Assembly (NCBI GenBank): GCA_024685285.1
Contig: JAIKVZ010000035.1
Location: forward strand, 18,804-82,803
Origin: Bacteroidales bacterium
GTDB taxonomy: Bacteria > Bacteroidota > Bacteroidia > Bacteroidales > P3
Direction: 5' to 3'
DNA length: 64,000 nucleotides
The notes under the pieces were generated by a model. The model ran no database searches. It was given only the letters and a program-made list of their open reading frames with translations, and was not told the origin of the DNA. The translations under genes were made by a program, and so were the position numbers. Positions 26,725 through 36,400 of this stretch are shown in pieces. Positions within the stretch are counted from its first letter, which is position 1. Every line of letters begins with the position of its first letter.

Positions 26725-27289
26725 ATTTCTTTTTGCGTACAGAAAATCCAAAACCGCCCAACTTTTCGCCCAAGGTGTAGTACTTGCCGTGGGAGTATGC
26801 CAAAGGCTGTGCGTGGTTGAGTTGGAACTGGCCGGTACTGTGGTCTATTAGGGTGTCTTCGGCATTCACGGCCACAACGTTGGCTATATACATATCGTGG
26901 CTGCCCAAACGCTTGATCTCCACCACGCGGCACTCGATGTTGAGTGGGCTCTCCTTGATTAACGGGGCCGAGACTACCTGCGCTTTCTCGGGGTGCAGTC
27001 CCATGAGCTTGAATTTGTTGCAGTTGCGTCCGCTGTTTACTCCGCACCAGTCGGTCTGCTTTGCAAGGTCTGCGGTAGTGAGGTTGATTACAAATTCGCC
27101 GCTTTGTTCAATGAGGCCATGACTGTGGCGCTCGGGACGCACGCTGATGTAGCACATTGGAGGGTCGGAGCAAATGGTGCCCGTCCATGCAATGGTGATG
27201 ATGTTGTAGTTGTTTGGCGAGTTGCCGCAGCTGACCATTACGGCCGGCAACGGGTATATCATTGTTCCGGGTTTGAACGGGACTTTCAT
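26723..27289 (-). CDS. Flavin reductase-like / flavoredoxin-family FMN protein
   Basis: A 188-residue cytoplasmic protein of the split-barrel FMN-binding family. Typical elements are AVMVSCGNSPNNYNIITIAWTGTICSDPPMC (FMN-binding strand-loop), VRPERHSHGLIEQSGEFVINL, and a late GSHDMYIANVVAV strand. Members reduce FMN or carry it as a redox protein; which applies here is not clear. Its ATG overlaps the dnaA stop (ATGA), so it is likely made from the dnaA message. Confidence 0.85.
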   Translation of the reverse strand: MKVPFKPGTMIYPLPAVMVSCGNSPNNYNIITIAWTGTICSDPPMCYISVRPERHSHGLIEQSGEFVINLTTADLAKQTDWCGVNSGRNCNKFKLMGLHPEKAQVVSAPLIKESPLNIECRVVEIKRLGSHDMYIANVVAVNAEDTLIDHSTGQFQLNHAQPLAYSHGKYYTLGEKLGGFGFSVRKKK

Positions 27290-28731
27290 TCTCTGAACTT
27301 CTTTTCGAGGTCCTCAACCCAGAAGTGGAACTGCTTGTCGGTTTCGCTGAGGTTGGCAATGGTTTTGCAGGCGTGGAGCACGGTGGCGTGGTCCTTGTTG
27401 CCACACTGAAGGCCTATGATAGCCAGCGAGGCCTTGGTCATCTTCTTTGCGAAGTACATAGTGAGCTGACGTGCCTGGACAATCTCGCGCTTGCGGGTGC
27501 GTGACTGGATGCTCTCCAACGGCAGGTTGAAGTAATCGCACACCACTTTCTGGATGTATTCTATGGTGATCTCGCGTGAGGTGTTTTTGACAAACTTGTC
27601 AATCATCTGCTTGGCGAGCTCGAGGGTTATCTGTTTTTTGTTGAGCGAGCTCTGGGCGATGAGTGAAATGAGGGCTCCTTCGAGTTCACGCACGTTGGTG
27701 CCGATATTGTAGGCAATGTATTCAACCACGTCGGCTGGCATCTCAATGCCGTCGCTTTCCAATTTCTGTTTGAGGATGCGGATACGGGTGTCGACATCGG
27801 GTGTCTGCAGGTCGGCTGCCAAGCCCCACTTCATGCGCGAGAGCAGACGTGGGTTGAGGTCGCGCATTTCGCTCGGTGCCTTGTCGGAGGTGATGATAAT
27901 CTGACATGAGTGCTGGTGCAGGTAGTTGAAGATATGGAAAAAAGCATCCTGTGTGCCGGTGAATTTGTTCTCCCAGAACTGGATGTCGTCGACTATGAGC
28001 ACGTCGATCATCTCATAGAAATGGATGAAGTCGTTGATAGTCTTGTTTTTGCCTGCCTCGGCATACTGTTGTGCGAACTGTTCGGAGCTGACGTATAGCA
28101 CAGTCTTGTCGGGGTGGAGCTCCTTTGTCTTCAGACCGATGGCGTTGGCCAAGTGGGTCTTGCCAAGTCCCACGCCGCTGTGTAGCAGCAGCGGGTTGAA
28201 AGCTGTGGTGCCAGGGTTCTCGGCCACGGCATATCCGGCGGCACGGGCCAGGCGGTTGCAATCGCCCTCAACAAAGTTGTCGAAGGTCTTCTTGTCGCTC
28301 AGCTGCGAGTTGATGCGCACCTTCTGAATGCCTGGAATAATGAACGGATTAGGCAGCTCGGTGTCGCCTGTGCGGTTGATATTGATAGGAATGTCCTTGG
28401 GACGGTTCTGGGTATCCTGGCGGCCTGTTGAGGGTATGTTGGTTACTATCGGGGTGCCCGATATGCTCTGGTCCATAACAATACTGTATTTAAGCATGCC
28501 GTTTGGTCCCAGTTGCAGGCGTATGGTGCGGCGCAGTAGGTCTATGAAATGCTCCTCTAGCCATTCATAGAAAAACGGGCTTGGCACTTGTATGGTAAGC
28601 ACCGAGTCCTCGAGCTGTACGGGTACTATGGGTTCGAACCACGTCTTGAAAATCTTCTCGTTGTCTTTTCCGAGGTTGTCCTTTATAATTTCGAGGCAAT
28701 TTGCCCATACTGTCTTGTAGTCTTGTGCCAT
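27286..28731 (-). CDS. dnaA: Chromosomal replication initiator DnaA
   Basis: Binds DnaA boxes at oriC and opens the duplex. It has 481 residues. Domain I is at the N-terminus (WANCLEIIKDNLGKDNEKIFKTWFEPI), followed by a linker. The AAA+ domain has Walker A GVGLGKTHLANAIG, Walker B VLIVDDIQFWENK and the sensor region LNPRLLSRMKWGL. The C-terminal DNA-binding domain has the helix-turn-helix signature RKREIVQARQLTMYFAKKMT and the conserved CGNKDHATVLHA. The next gene leftward overlaps by four bases. The 650-bp AT-rich region before the gene is a candidate origin. Confidence 0.97.
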   Translation of the reverse strand: MAQDYKTVWANCLEIIKDNLGKDNEKIFKTWFEPIVPVQLEDSVLTIQVPSPFFYEWLEEHFIDLLRRTIRLQLGPNGMLKYSIVMDQSISGTPIVTNIPSTGRQDTQNRPKDIPININRTGDTELPNPFIIPGIQKVRINSQLSDKKTFDNFVEGDCNRLARAAGYAVAENPGTTAFNPLLLHSGVGLGKTHLANAIGLKTKELHPDKTVLYVSSEQFAQQYAEAGKNKTINDFIHFYEMIDVLIVDDIQFWENKFTGTQDAFFHIFNYLHQHSCQIIITSDKAPSEMRDLNPRLLSRMKWGLAADLQTPDVDTRIRILKQKLESDGIEMPADVVEYIAYNIGTNVRELEGALISLIAQSSLNKKQITLELAKQMIDKFVKNTSREITIEYIQKVVCDYFNLPLESIQSRTRKREIVQARQLTMYFAKKMTKASLAIIGLQCGNKDHATVLHACKTIANLSETDKQFHFWVEDLEKKFRE

Positions 28732-29189
28732 TGTTCTGTGCTTATGTGGTATAATTCTGTCTGTTATGTGTGTCGATATGTTTTTTCTTCACATTGCAAA
28801 GTTGCACCAAAAATAACGTATATATTTTGAAAAAAAAAATTGCAATTGTCAACTATTTTTTGTAAAGTTCATGCCCTTGGATTGGTGCCTCTCACCTCCC
28901 GTTTTTGACAAAAAAACTGAAATTTGAGGTACTTAAGTCTCAAAGGCCTTTCTGTGGCGCCCTTAAATATACAACTTTTTTTTGAAATTTCAACAACTTT
29001 TTTTGCTTGTCGCGCGGCATTGTCGAGGTTTTTGTTTACAAATATACATCATGTTCAATATCAGTTAATTATATTATTGTTTTTGTTGTAATTAATTCAT
29101 TTTTAGCCACTTTTTTCAACCCTCTGAATATCAAAGGGGGTAGTTTTGGGGGTGATGGCTAAGTTGCCCGTTTTCATTCAGATTGCTTT

Positions 29190-29198
29190 TTATGCACA
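29190..29198 (+). promoter_or_regulatory. DnaA-box-like 9-mer
   Basis: TTATGCACA fits TTATnCACA at all fixed positions, 459 bp from the dnaA start. No second exact box was found in the same intergenic region. Confidence 0.4.
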
Positions 29199-29270
29199 TT
29201 TTTGTGTTGAGAATTATTATTGTTTTGCGAGGATTTTTTTTTTGAAAAAAACAGCCAAGTCTCAAAGAGG

Positions 29271-29315
29271 GGTTGGGTTCGGGTTAAGGTCGGGTTGAGG
29301 TCGGATCAACTCCGA
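29271..29315 (-). repeat. Dispersed 11-bp-phased repeat, copy 4 (shorter)
   Basis: On the minus strand: ATCCGACCTCA, ACCCGACCTTA, ACCCGAACCCA, ACCCCTC. The TTTTGTTCGG arm seen in copies 1, 2, 5 and 6 is absent. It lies downstream of the leftward macroglobulin gene and its terminator. Confidence 0.8.
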
Positions 29316-29320
29316 AAAAT

Positions 29321-29348
29321 CCCTGTCGCGACAAGGTCTTCGACAGGG
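29321..29348 (-). terminator. Terminator of the alpha-2-macroglobulin gene
   Basis: An 8-bp stem CCCTGTCG / CGACAGGG with a 12-base loop. Read leftward it is followed by ATTTTT. It lies 36 bp past the stop at 29384. Confidence 0.75.
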
Positions 29349-29383
29349 TTTTTACAGTTGTTTTAAACAGGTGTGGGCGACTT

Positions 29384-32300
29384 TTATTGTTCTTTCACGT
29401 CAATGGTAAGTGCTGGTGCCGTGGCGCGGAACTCGGGTGCGTACATGCACTGCCAGGTCGTGAGGCCTGTGGTGTACAGCCCGGGGGCGGTGACGTAGGC
29501 ATCGTAGTGGGCTGTATAACGCCCTTTGTCGACGCGGTCTATATAGAATTTCATATCGGTGTTGCCTATTGACAGGTAGTAGCTCAGCCCGCTGTTTCTT
29601 CGCCAGCCCGAGGCTGTGCTGAGGGGCTCGAGGCATGAGGCGCGGCTGTCGATGAGCTCTACATATTCCAGTGTGCGGTCGATTTTTATGTTAAGCACTA
29701 TGCGCACTTTGTCGCCTACCTGCAAGGTGGTTTTGTTGGCAGGCAGGGTGGTGCCGTCGGGTAGCAGCCTGAGTACCTCTTTGGTGAGGTGCACGCCGGT
29801 TTCCGAGGCCGGGATATTGCCCATTTCGTCCTCATACTGGTAATATGCGGTACCCCAGGCTATGCTGTTTGCCGTCTGTGTGTAGACTATGTGGCCCGAT
29901 GTGGCCGGCATATTGTCGGCGTGCCAGCGTCGGCTCTGATAGCCAGTGCCGGCTTGCGGAGCCGTTGCCGCGGTTGTGGTATCGGTGCTTACGCTCACTG
30001 TGCCGGTGGCTCTTGCGGCTATACTACTGTGCTCGTTGCCGACCATCAAGGCCTCTATGGCGCTCGTTGTGGCCACATCGGTGCCCCAGTGGGTGGTTTG
30101 TTTCTGTTTAAGGAGCCACTGCTGCATGAGGCCTATTGAGGTTGTATCGGCAGGGTCTATTTCGGCAAAGGCCTGTATGAGCATGGCCTGTGTCTCTATG
30201 GGCCGGTTGTACCAGTTGTAGCCACCTGTGTTCTGCCGCCAGTACATGCCTGCCTCGTCGCTCAACAAGGATTTCTCGCGCAGCATTCGCAGCAGGTCCT
30301 GGGCCTGTTTTTTATCCCGATGCCGTGCAAAGGTCAAAGCCATCACTGCCTGGGTGTATAGGTTGTCGCTTTCGGCATAGCGTTGCAAGGCGTTGTTGTA
30401 GTAGTCGGTGTGGGCCTCTTTGGCTCCGCCAGCAAATGCAGTTCCCTCATAGAGGCTGCGCAGATACAGATAGGCAATGTTTGTCGGTGAGCATTGTGGC
30501 TGCTTTTTCTTGGCGAGGGGCTTGATGTATTTAACGTAGTATTGTTGTTCCTGCCGGTCAATGTATGCCAGCCCTTTGAGGGCAGCCTGCCACAGGTCGT
30601 GCCCTGCTTGGTCGCGCCCCATTAGGCCTATGTTGGTCACGATGAGGCGTGTGGTGTAGTCCGAGGGGTCACTACCGTCGGGCAGCCAACTCCACGAGCC
30701 GTCACTGCGCTGGTTGTCAATGAGTCGTCGTATTAGTTCAGCACGGTCTGAAGCCAGTTTTGAGGGATCCATATATGTTGCCAGGTTGGCAACAAGTTGG
30801 CTCTCGCTTTCGGCGGCGCGCAGCCATGGGGTGGAGGCAAGTGGCGTCTGCTTGATATCGGCGTTGAGCATCAAGGACGACTGCTGCGCGGCACTGTCGG
30901 TCTGCCATGCGGCAAAGACTTCGAGCATTTCGGGGTGGTTGGCTGCCAATTGCCGGGCCCGGGTGTTGACAAGCAGACTGTTGGCGGTGAATATGAGGCT
31001 GGGAGACTCGAGGTCCGCAATATAAGGCATACTTTTTATTGCTTGCCAGATGGGGTTTGGTGTATACTCCACGCATAACATCAACGGATGGTGGCTTTTG
31101 CCCGAAGTGTTCCCGCAAAGGTCGGCCAGTTCTATAGTCTTGTTGCCTGGCCCGTTCATGTACACCGATACGCTGCGGGTAACAATGGCGCGGTTGCTCA
31201 TTACGGCTATTGCACCGCGCTCACCGTCGGCATAACCGTTGCCAGTTGCCACTATACGGTATTCTATGGCGTGCAGGCTGTCGGGTACTACGAATCCAAA
31301 AGTAACCCCCTGCGACGAGTGTGCCGTGAGGGTAAGACGTTTGTTCATCGTTGGAATTCCGGTCAGGCTCAGGGATACCTCAACCGCCATATCGCTGCTA
31401 CTAACGTTGGTCACACGGGCCATAAAGCAGGCCGAGTCGCCTTGACGTAGAAAACGTGGCACGTTTGGCTGTACCATGAGTTGTTTTTGAGTTACCATGG
31501 TTTTGGTGACCGAGCCGGTTTGTAGGTCCTTCGATATGGCAATGCCGCGCATCTGCCACCGTGTTAGCAGGTCAGGCAGTGTGAAAGTATATTCTATGCG
31601 ACCGTTGGAGTCGGTGCGTAACTGTGGAGCAAAAAATGCCAGTGTGCCCAAGTTGCTACGCACCTCCGTTGGCTGGCTCACAGTTTCTTCGCTTCTTTCC
31701 ATATCGACGGTAGCCGTTTCTAACATATCGTTTGCAGCATTGTTTGCATAGATGGCCTCTTCTGCCTCGACTTCATTTCCAAATGCCTGTGTGGCAGTGT
31801 ATGAGGCAGCATTGCGAGTACTGTGCCCCATCGTTTTGTAGAGTATTCGCGGACCACGCATGAAGCCGTATGCCTCGTTCAATGTCCATAGCGCGGTGGG
31901 GTATTCCTTGCTTTCGGGCCATGTGGCTGTATGCATATAGTTTAGTTGCCAATGTTGGTGTTGGTTTGTTAGGTTACAGAAGCGATATGTCCGATTGGAG
32001 CCCCAAGGCCACAGGTTCCAAGGGATTTCGCCATAAACGTCGAGTGCGGCATCGTAAAGGGTCATTGCCATGCTGTATGCGTTGCTGTTGGGAGCGGTGG
32101 TTTTGGGGTTTGTTATACGCAGATGCCATGTCTCTGTTTCGCCGGGGGCGAGCTTGTCTCGGAATGATTCAAAGCTCACATGTAGCCGTTTGCCAGGCAT
32201 TTCTACTGTTGTGAAACGGTGTTCAAGTACTGTTTCACCGTCAAGACCGGCACATACATTGATGTCAATGCCGCCAATCATGCTGCTGTCGACAGTAAAG

Positions 32301-35002
32301 GCAAATGTCTTTGCCTCGTTGCTAAGTGTTGGTTGCCAAAATGCTATGGTCTTTCCTCCAGTTGATGCTATCACGGTTACAATCAAGCCACTGTGACGAG
32401 TAGCCACTGTCACCGACAGAGTGTCACCTACCTGCGCGGTAGTTGGATTGGCACTTACCCACAAAAGTTCTTTTATATTAATATTATTGTTATCATTATT
32501 AATAATGGCAACCTCTGTCGAGGTTTTGGCAGTGTCGCCGCTGGCATCGACGGCCATGAGGTCAAGGCGATAGCGTCCAGATGTTAGTGGTGGTAAAGCA
32601 AAGTGACCGCCGCTGATAGAGGCCTTGGTAGCTTGGAATACTTCGCGGTCAATATCTTGGCAGTCATATTCTGTCTCATCGTATGCAACCAGTGGAAAGC
32701 GTTGGTGAAATTCATGACGCGAAAGAGGCTGGTATGCACTGTCTATCATCATCGGGTGCTTATGGCGTGGCACGACAGTGCTACCCATACGTGATAAACG
32801 CAGTGAGACCTTGCCCTCTATAGGGTTACGACTCAAATCAGTATAAGTAAAGGCCACGCTGTCAAGGTGCGTGGTCATGTCAGGTACATCAAGCAGTGAC
32901 ACAATACCACCACGATAGCCTACAATCTGAGTATATGATTGTTGATGGGTTTCGCCACTGAGGTCGGTCACGTCGGCACGCACAGTGAACATAAACGCTG
33001 GCTTGTGTGAAAGTTCTACATTCGAGTCGGGTTCGGGTACATATTTTATTACAAATCGGCCGTCGTCGCCGGTAACGGTGGAACCTTCGGCTACTACCGT
33101 AGTTTCTCCATACCATAAACGTGCGTTACGGCGTTGCACACTGTATGTCACTTTGGCGTTGGCTATAGGTGCATCGGCATACGATACGGCCAAACCTTCC
33201 AATTGGACTTCATGGCCAAAGGCATATGCTTGGTCTGCTTGGATAGTGTTGAGTTGTACCGCAAACTTTGGTTGCTTGTATTCTTCAACCTTCACCATAC
33301 TCATATTACTGGTGTTGCTGCTTTTAAGAGCAATGTGCCACTGGCCGTTGAGGCCGCCGCTGGGCAGTAGAAAGCGTCCAGTAAAGGTACCGTATTCGTC
33401 AGTTATAAGGTGCAGGGTGTCGATGTCACTATAATTAATATCACGCAGAATAGCTGTGACATTGCGCTGAGGCAGTACACGCCCTTGGCTGATGTGATCG
33501 GTTTCATATATCATACCAACAAACTGCACTTCTTCGCCAGGGTGGTAAAGTGGTCTGTCTGTAAAAATGGAAATTTGTTCTGCAACTTTGGCTGGCGAGT
33601 GCAGATTGCCATTTGTGTAAAATTCTAACTGTCTACCTTCGTATATTGTTCGGTATGTAACAGATGGTTGTCGACCGGATATTGTTGGAAGGTGATAGGT
33701 AAATCGTCCATTGTTATCGGTAGTAGCTGTGGTGGTGTTTAATTTCCAACCGTTTTTATAATATTTCTGCTCCACTTCAATTACAAGTCCTGACACTGGC
33801 CGACCGGTGCTACGTCGCAAAGCGATACCAGCCTCTTGCCCGTCAAGGCGTATTATGTCAAGATTGCTTACCTCAAAATTGTGCACAACAAACCCTTTGT
33901 CTTTCAATGATTTTGATGGGGAGACAATTAGTGTGTATTTGCCTGGATCCAGTGGTGGTAGATATGCTTGTGCCATAGCTTGCCGGTATTCGTTGTTTGT
34001 GGGTACATCCATTTGCCACACCTTTATACGTTGCGGTTTTGAGTAGACTGCGGCACAGTCGGTACAGTTTGGCGTAATCTGTTTTATTACTGCAAAGTAG
34101 AGTCTGCTGATGTTGCGATATGTGATACGCATTATGTCGTAATGCTGGCTCATGGCTACGCTCCCCATCTCTACATTCAATTGCGGCATGGTAATATTTT
34201 GTTTGAGCATATAGCACTGAGCGGCACCATTGCTGCCGGCAAAGCGTATGTTGGCGGTATCGCAGTAGGCCACGGCTTCGGTAAAGTGGCTTTGCTGGGT
34301 AAGTTTTGAGGCCATGGTGTAGTATAAATCGGCAACTAACGGGCATAAAGATGTGTTGTATTTGTGTAGATATAGAGCAAGGTCTGCGGTAGTTAGGCTG
34401 CGGTTAGGTATGCGGTCAATAAATTCAATCTCACGGAGGTCGAGCCATATACGCAAATATTCGGCATCATTGGCATGGAAGTCTATTAACTTGCGGTTCA
34501 GCCTGTAGGCTTCGGCTGGTGATGCGTTGCTTATCAGGCGTTGCATGAGCAGGTCGTAGAGGGTTGGGGTAATTAGCAGCGAGTCGTTGCTTGTGTGGCA
34601 GAAACGTGCATATGGGTGTATATCGGTATGTTTCAGATACTCTTCATTAGCTAACGCCGCGCTGTCTTTGCCCATCAAGGCTCTACATATTGCCTGATCG
34701 GCCGGTTGTAGGCTACCGGCTATGTCAGTGTATCGCTCCAGAGCCGAATCTCGCCAATCTTCCTGATAGTAAGAGGCTATGCGCTCGAGGTAGTAGGCTG
34801 ACGTAATTGTTTGGCGAGAATTGCCTTCCATTCGGGCGTTATTATAAAGCTTAGTGGCGGCAGAGTAGGCAGTAGAGTACGACTTCTTGGCTATCAATGC
34901 GTCGATTTTGTCCCATTCGCTATCGTTGACGGTTTGTGCGTTGATGGTGTAGGTCACCGTTAGGATAAAGACAGTGAGCAACAGGCTGCAAATCTTTTTC
35001 AT
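29384..35002 (-). CDS. Alpha-2-macroglobulin family protein without a thioester motif
   Basis: A very large exported protein (1872 residues). The start at 35002 gives a clean signal peptide (MKKICSLLLTVFILTVTYTINAQ) and fits a -7 element at 35033-35040; the frame upstream overlaps that promoter. After a helical N-terminal region come macroglobulin domains (FTDRPLYHPGEEVQFVGMIYETD, about residue 520) and the A2M core (TFTLPDLLTRWQMRGIAISKD near residue 1200). A helical TED-like region follows, with a receptor-binding-like end. Where family members have a CxEQ thioester, this protein has ADLESPSLIFTANS, with no Cys or Gln. It therefore probably cannot trap targets covalently. Base composition is lower in GC than neighbours. 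Probably protects the envelope from proteases; exact role unknown. Confidence 0.88.
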   Translation of the reverse strand: MKKICSLLLTVFILTVTYTINAQTVNDSEWDKIDALIAKKSYSTAYSAATKLYNNARMEGNSRQTITSAYYLERIASYYQEDWRDSALERYTDIAGSLQPADQAICRALMGKDSAALANEEYLKHTDIHPYARFCHTSNDSLLITPTLYDLLMQRLISNASPAEAYRLNRKLIDFHANDAEYLRIWLDLREIEFIDRIPNRSLTTADLALYLHKYNTSLCPLVADLYYTMASKLTQQSHFTEAVAYCDTANIRFAGSNGAAQCYMLKQNITMPQLNVEMGSVAMSQHYDIMRITYRNISRLYFAVIKQITPNCTDCAAVYSKPQRIKVWQMDVPTNNEYRQAMAQAYLPPLDPGKYTLIVSPSKSLKDKGFVVHNFEVSNLDIIRLDGQEAGIALRRSTGRPVSGLVIEVEQKYYKNGWKLNTTTATTDNNGRFTYHLPTISGRQPSVTYRTIYEGRQLEFYTNGNLHSPAKVAEQISIFTDRPLYHPGEEVQFVGMIYETDHISQGRVLPQRNVTAILRDINYSDIDTLHLITDEYGTFTGRFLLPSGGLNGQWHIALKSSNTSNMSMVKVEEYKQPKFAVQLNTIQADQAYAFGHEVQLEGLAVSYADAPIANAKVTYSVQRRNARLWYGETTVVAEGSTVTGDDGRFVIKYVPEPDSNVELSHKPAFMFTVRADVTDLSGETHQQSYTQIVGYRGGIVSLLDVPDMTTHLDSVAFTYTDLSRNPIEGKVSLRLSRMGSTVVPRHKHPMMIDSAYQPLSRHEFHQRFPLVAYDETEYDCQDIDREVFQATKASISGGHFALPPLTSGRYRLDLMAVDASGDTAKTSTEVAIINNDNNNINIKELLWVSANPTTAQVGDTLSVTVATRHSGLIVTVIASTGGKTIAFWQPTLSNEAKTFAFTVDSSMIGGIDINVCAGLDGETVLEHRFTTVEMPGKRLHVSFESFRDKLAPGETETWHLRITNPKTTAPNSNAYSMAMTLYDAALDVYGEIPWNLWPWGSNRTYRFCNLTNQHQHWQLNYMHTATWPESKEYPTALWTLNEAYGFMRGPRILYKTMGHSTRNAASYTATQAFGNEVEAEEAIYANNAANDMLETATVDMERSEETVSQPTEVRSNLGTLAFFAPQLRTDSNGRIEYTFTLPDLLTRWQMRGIAISKDLQTGSVTKTMVTQKQLMVQPNVPRFLRQGDSACFMARVTNVSSSDMAVEVSLSLTGIPTMNKRLTLTAHSSQGVTFGFVVPDSLHAIEYRIVATGNGYADGERGAIAVMSNRAIVTRSVSVYMNGPGNKTIELADLCGNTSGKSHHPLMLCVEYTPNPIWQAIKSMPYIADLESPSLIFTANSLLVNTRARQLAANHPEMLEVFAAWQTDSAAQQSSLMLNADIKQTPLASTPWLRAAESESQLVANLATYMDPSKLASDRAELIRRLIDNQRSDGSWSWLPDGSDPSDYTTRLIVTNIGLMGRDQAGHDLWQAALKGLAYIDRQEQQYYVKYIKPLAKKKQPQCSPTNIAYLYLRSLYEGTAFAGGAKEAHTDYYNNALQRYAESDNLYTQAVMALTFARHRDKKQAQDLLRMLREKSLLSDEAGMYWRQNTGGYNWYNRPIETQAMLIQAFAEIDPADTTSIGLMQQWLLKQKQTTHWGTDVATTSAIEALMVGNEHSSIAARATGTVSVSTDTTTAATAPQAGTGYQSRRWHADNMPATSGHIVYTQTANSIAWGTAYYQYEDEMGNIPASETGVHLTKEVLRLLPDGTTLPANKTTLQVGDKVRIVLNIKIDRTLEYVELIDSRASCLEPLSTASGWRRNSGLSYYLSIGNTDMKFYIDRVDKGRYTAHYDAYVTAPGLYTTGLTTWQCMYAPEFRATAPALTIDVKEQ

Positions 35003-35032
35003 GGTTTTGTTTGCTATAGAATATATAATCTG

Positions 35033-35040
35033 CAAAAGTA
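35033..35040 (-). promoter_or_regulatory. Bacteroidota -7 element for the macroglobulin gene
   Basis: TACTTTTG followed by CA on the minus strand, about 30 bp before the ATG at 35002. It is divergent from the promoter at 35113. Confidence 0.7.
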
Positions 35041-35112
35041 CGAAAAAAATGCCACACCGTAATAAAAATATGTATATATGGATTTTCTTTTTTATGTTTT
35101 GTTTTTTTTGTG

Positions 35113-35120
35113 TACCTTTG
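35113..35120 (+). promoter_or_regulatory. Bacteroidota -7 element for the U32 protein gene
   Basis: TACCTTTG followed by CA, 25 bp before the ATG at 35145. Sequence upstream in the same frame is therefore promoter, not coding. Confidence 0.75.
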
Positions 35121-35144
35121 CAATTTGATTTAGAAGAATACATT

Positions 35145-36386
35145 ATGGTTGAAATAATGAGTCCTGTGGGCTCCTACGAGAGTTTGATGGCTGCTATTCA
35201 AGGCGGTGCCGGTTCTGTATATTTCGGAGTCGGTAAACTCAATATGCGGTCGCGCTCGGCACACAATTTTACCGCTGCCGACCTTCCGCGCATTGTTGCC
35301 ACTGCGCGGGCCGCAGGAGTGCGAACGTACCTAACAGTCAATACTGTTGTATATGACCACGAGCTTGACGAGATGCGCGCCCTCGTAGATTTGGCCAAAC
35401 GCGAAGGAGTGAGTGCCATTATTGCTTCGGATGTGGCAGTAATGTCTTATGCCCGCTCCATAGATATGGAGGTTCATATCTCAACGCAATGCAATGTTTC
35501 AAACATTGAAGCTGTGGATTGGTGGGCGCAATTTGCCGACGTAGTGGTGCTGGCCCGCGAACTCTCGCTGCAACAGGTGGCAAGGATAAATAATGAGATT
35601 GTGGAGCGTGATATACGTGGACCACATGGAAATTTGATGCAGATAGAAATGTTTGCCCATGGCGCCCTTTGTATGAGTATCAGCGGCAAATGCTACCTGA
35701 GCCTTGACAATTGCGATTCTTCGGCTAATCGAGGTGCCTGTTTGCAACTTTGCCGCCGTGGCTATATTGTGAAGGACAAGGAAAGCGACCTTGAATTAGA
35801 GATTGACAACGAATATATAATGTCGCCCAAAGACCTCTGCACCATTGGTTTTGTAGACAAAATGATAAACGCCGGGGTGAAAGTGCTCAAGATTGAGGGG
35901 CGTGGCCGTAGCGCAGACTACGTTAGGACTGTAACTGAGTGCTACCGCGAAGCCGTGCAGGCTGTGGCCGACGGCTCATATAGTCCTGAGCGTATCGCTG
36001 AGTGGACACATCGGTTGGCTACGGTATTCAATAGAGGCTTCTGGGACGGCTATTATTTGGGACGACGTTTGGGCGAGTGGAGCAACCGCTACGGCTCACA
36101 GGCCACCGAGCAAAAAATCTATCTTGGCCGCATAACCAATTATTTTAACCGTATAAGCGTAGCCGAGGCAAAACTCGAGACCGCAGAGCAACTCTTGACC
36201 GGCGACAAGATAATGGTTACTGGCGAAACAACCGGTGTATACCTTGACACACCAGCAGAGTTGCGTACCGACAGAGGTGCTGTGAGTAGGGTGGACCAAG
36301 GCGAGAAATTCTCGTTTGTCACAACCGAGCCTCTTCATCGCGGCGATAAAGTTTACAAGGTCGTAACTGTAATTGACGAATTCTAA
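35145..36386 (+). CDS. U32 family protein (TrhP/YegQ-like)
   Basis: A 413-residue cytoplasmic protein of the former peptidase U32 family. Relatives act in RNA hydroxylation, for instance TrhP (YegQ) in forming 5-hydroxyuridine at tRNA position 34, using prephenate-derived chemistry. The start is at 35145, giving MVEIMSPVGSYESLMAAIQGG, the usual family N-terminus. Four cysteines in HGALCMSISGKCYLS, DNCDSSANRGACLQLCRR match the iron-sulfur ligands conserved in the family. The C-terminal barrel-like domain starts about residue 315 (IYLGRITNYF). radA follows after 14 bp. Which RNA is the substrate cannot be told here. Confidence 0.88.
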   Translation: MVEIMSPVGSYESLMAAIQGGAGSVYFGVGKLNMRSRSAHNFTAADLPRIVATARAAGVRTYLTVNTVVYDHELDEMRALVDLAKREGVSAIIASDVAVMSYARSIDMEVHISTQCNVSNIEAVDWWAQFADVVVLARELSLQQVARINNEIVERDIRGPHGNLMQIEMFAHGALCMSISGKCYLSLDNCDSSANRGACLQLCRRGYIVKDKESDLELEIDNEYIMSPKDLCTIGFVDKMINAGVKVLKIEGRGRSADYVRTVTECYREAVQAVADGSYSPERIAEWTHRLATVFNRGFWDGYYLGRRLGEWSNRYGSQATEQKIYLGRITNYFNRISVAEAKLETAEQLLTGDKIMVTGETTGVYLDTPAELRTDRGAVSRVDQGEKFSFVTTEPLHRGDKVYKVVTVIDEF

Positions 36387-36400
36387 CAACAAGAGACACA

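Larger units (their letters stand above)
28732..29383. other. AT-rich 652-bp region upstream of dnaA (candidate oriC)
   Basis: No gene found. It is markedly AT-rich, with homopolymer runs and a tract near 29066-29105 of almost pure A/T. One sequence matches the DnaA-box consensus TTATnCACA exactly (29190-29198). The 11-mer aagtctcaaag occurs twice (28934-28944 and 29256-29266). It also holds one dispersed repeat copy (29271-29315) and the terminator of the macroglobulin gene. Position next to dnaA makes an origin plausible, but one box alone is weak evidence. Confidence 0.35.
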
